Of a stretch of 64,000 nucleotides of DNA, positions 48,507-59,200 are shown piece by piece; position 1 is the stretch's first letter; each line of letters starts with the position of its first letter. The translations under genes and the position numbers were made by a program. The stretch comes from Phallusia fumigata. Taxonomy: Eukaryota > Chordata > Ascidiacea > Phlebobranchia > Ascidiidae. The notes beneath the pieces are model-generated. The model ran no database searches. It saw nothing but the letters and a program-made list of their open reading frames with translations, and was not told where the DNA came from. The DNA lies in NCBI GenBank assembly GCA_008931825.1, contig QXVZ01021659.1:1-64000 (forward strand), given 5' to 3'.

Positions 48507-51500
48507 TTTTCTAAAAATACAAATAATAATACATAATATGTAAAGATGTTATAGATCATTTGGAAAATCTCTGAATCCAATCATGAAGTAATAAATAGGA
48601 GCCAGAGTTTAAAAAAGAAAAACACAACATCAAACTCCATCATTAAGCATATGTGTTACCAATATTCTTCGAGGAAACAGACACATCAACAAATGTCAAA
48701 CAAAGTTCTGTTCATTACACCAATATAAAAAACAACCTAAACAACGTAAAACTCTACAAACTTTTACACATGTGGTATTTGTAAGAACTATTATAACTCA
48801 TGAGCAAGCATGCAGGTCTTCGATCTTGGTAATACATACACAACAACAGATTTGACTGGCATGGTCATCCTATTTCATTTTTAATAGACATGGTTGTTCT
48901 ACTTAATGAAACAATTTGATTTTTACATTGAAATTCGTTTCGACTAAAGCTGTACTGCAGCGCATAAATGCAGGTCCGCAAGAGAGGCAGGAAGTCGTAT
49001 GAGACTAGAAATTTCCGGCATCACAACATCACAATACGGGCGAACTTAACACCATTAAGCACAGCGCACAAAACAACGCGTTTTTGCAGTACAGCCGACC
49101 CTCTGAATACCCATCGTTATTTCCAAGGCCTTTTGAACGCACATGATAAGCGGTATGAGGCAAAATGTAGGAATCACGTACAAGTTAAATCTACATGGCG
49201 ATCACGTGATGGACCACATGTTTTGTAAAAAGCTTGGGAGTGGCATTTCAGTGGGAACGGCATCTTTTACCTCTGAAACGTGGTAAGGATGTAATCACGT
49301 CCAACCTAGACGTTTATAAAATATTGATGAGAAATGCACGTACAACAATATTCATTCGTCGGTCGACCTACCGAAAGAAAAAGCAAGAACTACTTGTTAT
49401 GTTATTACCCCAAAGCAATGAAAACTTATCATTTAAACGTTGCCGCAAAGAAAACACATGCATGTCGGTGTTTGTTATAAATTCCAATGCAAAACTACTG
49501 CTATTTATTATATACTCCGTTAAAACTGATACAAGAAAAGACACTGATATCTTTTAAACCATGACAGTGCATCATGCAAATTGTGTTATACATCCAAACA
49601 CCACGGCGCTAAAATGAGCGATACAAATTTGAATGATTCACGCGTTTCTTAGAATATTCGACAAGCTTGGAACAGTTATCTGCAATTGCATTGATATTCA
49701 TCTTACTCGTCGGGTTACTGATGATGTTTGTTCTTAGCTATGGGACTGACTACGTTCATCAAACAAACAGAAAAATGCTCATTGGCCTCGAATTAGATCA
49801 GTAACATTACCAATGGGCTTAAAACAGCTGAAAGTTTCGTAACTTTTAAAATTAATTAAATCAGTATCATCTTTCAACGTAGACGGCCGTATTGTATTCG
49901 TAAAAATAAAACATGATATGCATTTGTCACAAAACGTACTTTCATTTGTAGCGATTTAATTTTTACCCAACAAACCCGACTTCTTACCACGGATACTGCA
50001 ATTATGGAATCAAACCGCGAGACGAAACATTCTAACACAACAAAAGGCACACACAGTGCCAAGCAGTTGCGGGATAACCAGTCTTAAATTTGCTCAGTGA
50101 TTAGCGATGCTGGATGAACGTCTAAATCTGGTCTACAGTCTACGGCCATTGGCCGCAATTGTGGTCATCGAACACGACTAAACTAATCCACAGCTACGCA
50201 CTTAACCTGCCTTCAAACTGCGATCGGCTGAACTGCGCAAACGGCCGTAAACAATATGAGCCTCACGTCACGAACGTTGTACGCGAAAAAGGGCGAGAGC
50301 GCGATGCGGTTGAACGAATGCGCGTGTTGGCGCGCCATTTGCACTCGGCTGTGCGTCGTGAAATCTTGTGACGCGACATCATTTATGCCATTTCAAATTG
50401 ACGTCAAAGAGGTTCAGCAACACTTCTGTCAAAACCTGAACTAAGAACTACAGCGCGTCCACAACAAGCAGTTAGACCCCGGGATGATACCAAAAGAACA
50501 CCTCATATATTCATGTTGCTTGAAAATGCGTAACACAATTTTTTACGCAGTTACAAGCTATCACGGATACAGCAAAGGAGCTCAAAGTTTGAACGCGGGC
50601 TGCTACATTGGGCCTCTGAAGTGGCGAGTGGTCATTAATTAGCCCAGCACGACTTCAATAAAAAAAATTACTAAAACTTTTATAAGTTAACAGGCACGCG
50701 AACACACTTTGTAGCACTGCAACGGTAAGAAACTTTAAAAACCAACAACATAGACAAATAAAAATTTGTATTTCTAATGCAAGAAAGTCGTATCAAAAAT
50801 ATCATTCAGCTTTTTTATTTTTTTAACAAGTTAGTAACTTAAAATGTAATCAGCAAACCGTGTCCTTATTCCACCAAGTGCCGCAATTACAATTTGGATA
50901 CGTGACGTAAGCTAGTCACGTGCACAAGATGACAAAGGCTTGAGAAACGCAATGGTGCAACCCGGGTCTGCTGACTTCGATTGACCACATACAGAAATTA
51001 CGCACGTAGAACTTGAAATAATTCGATAGTCTTCTTTTGTTCCAATAGATGATAATTATCGCCATACGACTCCACAGAGACCACCTTAGCACGATAAGAC
51101 AGGTGAACTTTCAGCTACAAGTATCACGTTTTGTTCTGTGCGTTTAATTGGGGTACGTAGGCTGTGCAGCATATGTATACACATCGGATCCCAGGGTGTG
51201 CCTCGTGATTGTTACAACTAAAATAACCAACCCCGCTAAACCGCACAGCACCTTGCGTCATATACATAAAACTAGAAACCAAACTAATGATTGCATTAAA
51301 TAGTTCACAAAAGGTTGCGCAAGCCACAACCTTTACAAAACTTATCAATTAAACCCGTTGCGCCAAAGAAGGGCAAATCTTAACTTATTAGGAATATCGT
51401 AATGTCTAAAGACTACCGCGATGCAATAAAAACTCCTACATGTCTTTTTCAGTAAACAAACGCGTTTTGCTGTTGATTTGCACTCAATCTTTTTGGAAGA

Positions 51501-52592
51501 CGTGGAATAAAATGTTAAAAACCTTGAAAAAGTAAGTTGTGCACGTTGTATTTGATGGGAATATTGCTGTAGATCAGCTGTGTTAAATAAAAGCGTTTTC
51601 GTAAGTGATCGGCATAAATACTGAGTATGGCGCTGACTTCAAGGTACAACAACCAGAGAAACGTGTTGGTCAATTAAAGCTACAAAAAAGGGCACGGGCT
51701 GTACATTCACTAAAACGTGGTTGGCTGCTAGTTGCTGTAGTCCTATACAGCAGGCTAACTGTCAGTCTTACTGCCCACCTAATGCATTAAAACGTAAAAG
51801 GTTTGCGTTTTATCGGTATGACTGCTAGTATTTATGTTTGCCAGACGTACTTTCCGTTTACCAAAATCATAATGCCAACACTGCTAACAAATGATGCTAA
51901 CAAATACAAATGCCAACAAATGCATTTGTAAAAAACAATCAACTGTAATATATTTATTTTGTTGTTTTTGTTAATGATGTGGTAAACGCAACAGGCTTCA
52001 TGTTAGGAAAGCGATGAAATTAAAGACTCACTGAAACAGACGATACAACAAAATATTACATCTTTAACATAAATACGGTTTTCTTATTACACTATAAAGC
52101 TTAAGAACGCAGTTAAAACAATGATGGGTTTTACTGAAACCTTTTAAGATTTTAATTGTGTACATTTTTCCGTAATTTTACTGAAAAAAAAGCAAAAAAT
52201 GGCCGCCTTCGGGTAAAAACATTTTCTACCCGCTTCTTCACCTTTTTGTAAAAATTATTAAATTGATTTTGTAACAGAATAAATTTTGTGCACTAGAATT
52301 TCCATTACGAGTGTATTCCATGTTTTCATTCACAAGTTACATTAAATAATTTAATTATTAAATACCTGTCGGCTGCTAATTTTAAAAACATTTATTTTAG
52401 CGTTTGCAGTAACTTTTCGACAAAGCATTGTCTGTTAATAGTGTATTAACTAAGGATTTTTAATTATCATATTTTTTCGCACAAAAAACAAAAGATAATT
52501 TGTTACTTTTTACAGCCGTTTGCTTTAACCCCAAAACAATATAGAAAGCTTATCACATAAGAAAGCAAGCATGTAGTTCCGGTTTTTCCCTT
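48507..52592. other. Intergenic between the histone-like gene and BAHD1
   Basis: 4 kb with no supported gene. The 48960-49560 ORFs and the CpG-richer 50100-50420 ORF (70 residues, no ATG at its start) lack family motifs. 51900-52560 is very AT-rich with many short homopolymers. BAHD1 promoter sequence must lie near 48510-48900. Confidence 0.45.
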
Positions 52593-52598
52593 TTTATT
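52593..52598 (-). terminator. Poly(A) signal of the histone-like gene
   Basis: AATAAA on the minus strand 65 bases after the stop. I see no GGYYYTTTTRARRRCC-type histone stem-loop between stop and this signal, which is the pattern of replication-independent or germline linker histones. Confidence 0.55.
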
Positions 52599-52662
52599 TC
52601 GTTGATTGATATTTTTTGGGTTCCAGGTTGTTTTCAAGTTGATGATTGGGAGTGGTGTTGAA

Positions 52663-53265
52663 TTAACGCTTGCGTTTTCCTCCGCGCTTCTTGCCCTTCT
52701 TGCTCTTTCGGCGCTTTGCTCCCTTGCGTCGCCTGTTAGCGCGTTTGGGTGACTTTCTTCGTCTTACACGTCGGCGAGATTTTTTGCCCCGCTTTCCCTT
52801 TCTTCCCTTCTTCTTTTTGCCCTTCTTGGATTTCTTGGACTTCTTCTTCTTTCCCTTCTTAGACTTCTTGGATTTCTTTCCCTTTCTTCCCCTCTTCTTG
52901 CGCCTCCTGCGTCCAGCTTTCTTGCTAGCGCGCCTTCGTCGTCGTTTCCTGGCCTTAAGGCCTCGGCCTTTGCCGGTAAGTTTAAAGGAACCGCGTTTGT
53001 TTCTGTAGAGCATTCCGGATCTTAGCATGCGCTTAATGGCACGTCCTACAGCTCTAATACAGTGCGTCTTCTTTACACTGTTGTGTGCACAAATGTAACG
53101 GATAATTGCTTTCCTCGAGGAGCCTTTCTTTGATTTGAGGGAAATGATGGCACGTTTCACCATAACGTTGTAAGCGGCATGGCGTTTAGCACGTCGACCT
53201 GATGGGTCAGGCACGGCTACGCTCTCCTCCGAAGTAGCAGGCGTCATATCCTCCGATTCCGTCAT
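52663..53265 (-). CDS. Linker-histone H1/H5-type protamine-like (sperm nuclear basic) protein
   Basis: A single exon of 200 codons from ATG 53265; the open frame extends a few codons upstream without another ATG. Residues 1-25 are acidic and Ser/Thr-rich (MTESEDMTPATSEESVAVPD). Residues about 30-105 fit the winged-helix H15 fold: NVMVKRAIISLKSKKGSSRK, then AIIRYICAH, RAVGRAIKRMLRSGMLYRNK and GSFKLTGKG. The last 95 residues are almost only Lys, Arg, Gly and Ser in short repeats (KKSKKSKKGKKK). Such a winged helix with a Lys/Arg tail is the layout of PL-I type protamine-like proteins, which tunicates are known to use in sperm; replacement of somatic histones in sperm is thus inferred. Two Cys in the globular domain (ICAH, THCI) are unusual for somatic H1. 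No TATA box was identified. Confidence 0.85.
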   Translation of the reverse strand: MTESEDMTPATSEESVAVPDPSGRRAKRHAAYNVMVKRAIISLKSKKGSSRKAIIRYICAHNSVKKTHCIRAVGRAIKRMLRSGMLYRNKRGSFKLTGKGRGLKARKRRRRRASKKAGRRRRKKRGRKGKKSKKSKKGKKKKSKKSKKGKKKKGRKGKRGKKSRRRVRRRKSPKRANRRRKGAKRRKSKKGKKRGGKRKR

Positions 53266-56203
53266 TTTAAAAAAAAACACAACTTACTACTGCCACAGTG
53301 CGGACAAAATTCACAATTAATAACAACTTTACGGACCTTTGCGAAATGAACTGTTGTTGGGACACAATGCCTTTGTCAAAGTGTTTGTGAAATAACAATC
53401 ATAACAAAGGGTGAGTTTTGCACTAACTTGTCAATGAAAGTAAACAGTTTACCAATAAAACTTAAACGTGAACGAAACATAGTTGTATAATAAACTTTAA
53501 CATCACAAGCATAGGATTAAATTTGAGGTAAAAATGGCAATCAGGTGCAGTTGTGAGTAGGTGGAATCAAAACAAGGAAAACAAAAGCGCAATGGCCGAA
53601 ACCGTCTTCTAATTCTACAGAACTTTGCCTACCGATTACAGAGCGTTAAGATTTCGACCTATCCATTGCGTTGCCGGTACCTTACGCATCCATGAAAAAG
53701 CTAGCGGGTTAAAATTTTTTCTATTGAGCTACTGACACCAAAAGTAGGAAGCCTACCTGCTGCGCGCTTAGCAAACCAGCACTTAAGCGCTTTGATGAAA
53801 ATGTGCAGTGGCGATAATGTTGCTAGTTTCAACACAATATTTCAGGGAATTGGAGTTTGAAGCCTAATCGTGTAAAGTTACATTGCTTAAAGGTGAGAAA
53901 GCTTCATCCATGAGAGACATTGTTTATTGGGCGTTGGTGACGAGCAAAGTTTGAACAAATACGTGCACGCTAAATAACTTCACTGGGAAAATTAACATTA
54001 GCCTTTTCCAGCAGGAACAATAAGTAAAAGAGAACGTTAAACATGTTTTGTCGCAAAGTATTTCCGCATTATAATATTCTCAAGGAGTTTCTGGTTCCGG
54101 GCAGAACGTTGCAGCCACAGCTAGCTTCTTGCGTGCAAAGCACTAGTTAGTTTGAATTAATAATTTAAAATTTTATTATTGTCGTTTGTCAGGCGCCCGC
54201 ATCGTGCGTGTAATGCCGCGGTAAAACGCAACAACAAAACAACACACGTAAAACAGGAAGATAGGAGATCATTTCATTACTTACAGATGTGAGACAAAAA
54301 GTGCGAGCAAAAGGGGTTTGGAAAGTGAAGGAAAGACACCAAATATTAGCAAAGAAAAGTTTTTTATGAAACTAAAACATTGGCTTCGCTACTTTTCCGC
54401 GACAATGCAACAGAGACTCGCAATGGAGATTTCGCAAAGCGCGAGGCAAAAAATAAATCAAGGGCTCATGCGCTTTGTACAGCGAATGTATTTTGGGTAT
54501 TGCCGTCGGAACGCGCTCTTGAATTCAGCAAAATATACACGACAGATGCATGAGACGCTATTGCAAGAAATAAAGAGTTTTGCGAAACAGCTATTGCGTT
54601 GAACACAATTTCCGCAAAGAAAGCTACACGACGGATTCGTAATTTATCGCTGAAACGGCGGCGTTCGATATGAATGCATATATTTCAGAAGCGTAAAAGG
54701 CATGCTCGATTTAAACGCACTTCGTTTCACTGGGGACGATTAAAAAAAAAAAAAAAAAACTCGAGACGTTTGACCAAGTTATCCGCGCATCTGCGGTTGT
54801 AAAAATTCTGACATATTTCAAACAGGGAACAAAATTGCAACGTCAAACTCGTCACAATGGAGCAGATAATATCACAATGCAGTGGTTATACACTAGATAG
54901 AAAAGCACATGGAAACCTGACACGCTAAAATATTATGTTCCTTAAACGGATTGGTCATTTTTTGGCATTGGTTATTTCATTTCTGCAATGACTGATGGTT
55001 GTGGACATGGCTGCCAAGTGGTTGGTGGTGTACCATCACATGGAAACAACTTGGCACCAAAACGCAACAAGTGCAAAATGAAGGCGCATTCTTCAAGTTC
55101 CGCGACACTTGCTTGATTTAAAACTTAAAAAATGCGACTAAGGCAACGTTAAAACGTTAGTACGGCTCCCGTCATAAAACAACTGTTTACACGTGCGAGG
55201 AGACTTGGCAAACAGTGCGGGTTTTAGAAATGAAACTTGCTGGTTTCGGATGGCAACATAAACGTACCATAAAAAAGTGGCCACTGAAATCGAATGCTGT
55301 CTGCAGAAGCAAAAAGCCAAAAACAGAAATCCCTCCATGCCAAGCTATACCAGATAAGAAGGGCCGCAGTATACCAGTGAAGTTTAAAGTGGTTGGTTTA
55401 CTCAGCCAGAGCCTGCTGGTGAGAATCCGCCTGCGCCCCACGTTAGTAACTACTTGAAAAGCGCAAACAAAACACCGCGAGGTTGCTACCTAAAATGTAT
55501 AGGGATTGGAAAGAAGTGCAGCAACAGAACTCCAAGAACTCGTTCTTAAAAGCCAGTCGAACGGCGCGCTTTAACCGGCAAAGGCGGACAAACAGGCTGG
55601 TCGTTGACATCACTGTGCGACCAAGAGAATGTGTGTGACGCACGAACGTGTCCACGGTCTTGGTGTGGTGACGTCGTAGCAGCCCGGGCGTCGGCGGTCA
55701 TCTCTGGCTGTGGTGGAGGGGGAGCTACGCGCGTTGGTTTCGGTAGAAAACCATTTTCCTTTGGCTTGACTGAATTTGGAAAAATCGGTGTTGGTAATTC
55801 AATTTCTTTACGTCAATCAGCGCATACTAAATTAGGCAATTAAACCAAAAAAAATAGTGTACGATTGGCATTAAAACAAAAATCCTACAAGCTCGGGTTT
55901 GTTTAATGCTATTTGTTGCTGGCATGCTAAAATGTATTCACGTCCACAGCCATGCTATGACTACACATTTTTGGATTTGCTGTCAGAAACCAAGCTGATT
56001 TTTGTTTAATTTGTTGTCCATCCATGGTTAAATGATTCTTAACACCCCAGGGGCAAGGGGATATGTAACAATTTTTTCTGTCCGGATTGTAAAACATTTA
56101 CACACAATTAAACCACACCACAAAAGCAAATAATTTGTTCAAATTCACCAAGTAATTAACAAAGCACTGAATTACTTTGAATAATTGGTCACCACTTTGT
56201 TCT
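53266..56203. other. Intergenic between RhoGEF tail and histone-like gene
   Basis: No firm gene. It contains an A-run of about 18 bases at 54749-54768 and the tentative ORF at 54366-54602. The 55190-55840 part has short ORFs on both strands with no domains. TTTAAT near 55904-55909 could give an ATTAAA poly(A) signal for the RhoGEF on the minus strand. Confidence 0.4.
54366..54602 (+). CDS. Tentative short ORF, amphipathic, unidentified
   Basis: 78 residues from ATG 54366 to TGA 54602, open further upstream to about 54318. Begins MKLKHWLRYFSATMQQRLAM and is rich in Arg, Lys, Gln and aromatic residues with a helical look. No splice sites or promoter fix it to a gene and no family was recognised; it may be chance. 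Confidence 0.15.
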   Translation: MKLKHWLRYFSATMQQRLAMEISQSARQKINQGLMRFVQRMYFGYCRRNALLNSAKYTRQMHETLLQEIKSFAKQLLR

Positions 56204-59200
56204 TCACCGACCTTCCACAACATCCGAATATGACGGTGGTGCTGGGTTCACTTCTTGCTGCAATGACAATTCCAGTTTAAGGTTTTATATTTTTTCATAC
56301 ACACGCGTGCATGTTACAGGATGAAAAACGTTCAAGAAACCAGGGAGGTGGAGTTTCCTATATTTTCATTCCACATACACTACCCCCTCAAAATGATGTT
56401 CTCCACATATACCATTTTTTTTACTACATTGGGTATACATTCAATACTCGCATTACATTGGGTCTCTAAATCCCTTAGCATTTTATAACATGATTGTTTC
56501 TGCTAGCATCAACATATGGGTCCCCACACACATGCAATTTCCGAATAGTAGTAATGTTTTTAGGACATGATCAGTTTAAAAATCAGTTTTACAAATTTTA
56601 ACAAAAAGTAAAGCTTTCCATTCATAAAAAAACTAAATGATTTCTTACATCATTTGAATTTCAATCTCAATTTTAAAAGCATGAATTATACCCCACAATC
56701 ACACTAACCAATAGTTTGACCTGCAGGGACCTTTGGCTGAGCGGCAGCAAACTGCACAACAAACTCTAACAAACGACCCTTTCCAACGCGGTTTTAGCAA
56801 TGCGCTATAAAGCCAACAACAACATTGTTGACCAACCAAATATATGCTTACATGCTACTGTACAAGAAAGTGCAACTGTAAATAAGAGTAAAGTTATTGT
56901 AACGTATTATTTTTTACCGCATTATTGACCAAACACATCTCGGTTAACACTACACAATCATATAAAGCAGTGGTGTAATATCAACGGGTTGGATTCGTCT
57001 GTCATAAAAAATGATAATACCTTTATGCATGTTTGTAGGTGTTGCGTGTTCGATACATACAACTACATAGTACCTAGTAATGATCTATACTGACCATACA
57101 ATGTATTGGGATGAAAAGTTGATGCCCAGATACCCATCTATCATGTGTGCAAATTTGAATAAATTCAAGTTTGAAATAAAACTCTTGACCAAAACATGGG
57201 AACAAACTCGCGTTAGACAGAAAAAAGAAATAAAGAAAAAAACGTAACTAGAAGGGTGGCTTTCACCACATTGCCATTGCATATACACTATTACCCCATT
57301 TGAAAAGCATGTATATTTACCATGTCATTTCGCATGTCCCATAGTTACCTAAGCTTTTTATAACATGATTGTTTCTGCAGGCAAAATCGCATGGGTCCCC
57401 ACACATGCAAAGTTGTAAAATAATTGTGGTTCACTATGAATGTATGTACAGATTGAAGCAGATATTTTTTCTTTAATTTTGTGTAAATTAAAAAATGAAT
57501 TGACAGAATTAATAATATAAGTAACTATGAGCCAAACTACAAACTTGAAAAGGCTAGTTAACTGCCAGGGTTATAGGGTAAACACAGCAAGAAATTTACC
57601 ATAATGACATGGTATACAAACTGTCTATATTTCATCTAATTCGGAGAATATTTAACAACCTAACCCATTTTAGGGGGTGGGCTAGTGGGGTAACTGCTGG
57701 GGCTACTGGGGCTAAAGGGGCTAAAGGGTAAAAAGGGTAAAAAACATTAAAACATTAATTTTAATTATTGCAATTATTGCATCACAATGACATGTTATAC
57801 AAACTGTCAATATTTCATCCTATTCCGAGAACGTTGAACAATTTGCCCCATTTTAGGGGGTTAGTGGGGAACTGCTGGGGCTATAGGGTTAAACACATCA
57901 AATATTGCATCACAATGACATTTATACAAACTGTCCAAATTTCATCCTATTCGGAGAACATTTAACAGTTTGCCCCATTTTAGAGGACTAGTGGGATAAC
58001 TGCTGGGGCTATCGGGTAAAACATATCAAATATTGCACCATAATGACATGTTACACAAACTGTCCAAATTTCATCCAGTTCGAAGATTGTTTAACTATTT
58101 GCCCCATTTGAGGGGGCTAGCGGGGTAACCACTAGGGCTATGTGGTTAAACTAAACTCATGACACACTGCCTTGACCATATCTACCAGCTGTGAAAGTTT
58201 CATCCAAATCCATCAAACATTTCATGCCAAAAGTGCATGGACAAGCTGCAGGGGACAAAAAGAAAAAAAAAACAGGGTGAAAACAATATGTGTCCCCTTC
58301 AGAAAGGGGACCCATAATAACCAAACAAATGTGGGTCGTTTGCTACACTTTTAAATTGATTGTTTCACATTTATATCGCTTGGTGCACCTTACATCGTTT
58401 AATGCAGCTTTAAATCGCTTAGTGCACTTCTAGATCGCGGGCTGTGAAAGAGTGCACCAACCGATGTAACTAGTTTTTTTAGCGATTTTGCTTGCATTAG
58501 GTAAACCAAATAAATGTTGTTTTTTTTCGACAAATAAAAGTTGACCCCATTGTTGAACTTTACGTTTATGAAACTTGCAAATCAGATGCTAACAAAAACA
58601 CTTAAGCAGCAAATTACCTGGAGTAACTCGTTCATTTGTTCTTTAAGTTGTTCGTTTTCTTTTGCTAGCCTTTGTTTTTCCGCATCATTTATATCATTCA
58701 CATGCTGCAACGCAAACAAATTTTAAATGTTAAAGTTTACCAGCTTAGGTTACCAGTAGCGGTTATTGTATTAGCAGAAGCTGGTTTATGTGCTTGCATA
58801 TATCGCAGAGCATAAAATGGGGACACACCTACAAAATAGTCACAGAGTTGTTTGGTAAACAGAAAAAATATATACATGCTTATATTTGAACATACATATT
58901 CGTTTCTGCGATAATTAGAATTTATCAGTTTTATTTTTCAAAATGGTTACCATACTGATACATACCATAAGCTGAGTAAGTTGCGTTTGGAGACAGCTGG
59001 TGATTTCAACCATCCGCGTGATCGACACAACACCTGCTCTGGACATCAACTCATAACCCGATGACATCGGCCGTGAACTGCTTTCATCTGTTATACTTTC
59101 CAGTGCTGACGTGGTAGCACGTGATTCGCTCAGGGACAACTCATCACCGGTCAGTGTAGACGTGTCCTTACGGTCTTCCTCGACTTCATTGGAAAACGTG

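Noticed and set aside
52670-53008. 112-residue plus ORF rich in Phe, Leu and Arg
   Set aside because: Antisense shadow of the Lys/Arg-rich tail of the histone-like gene.
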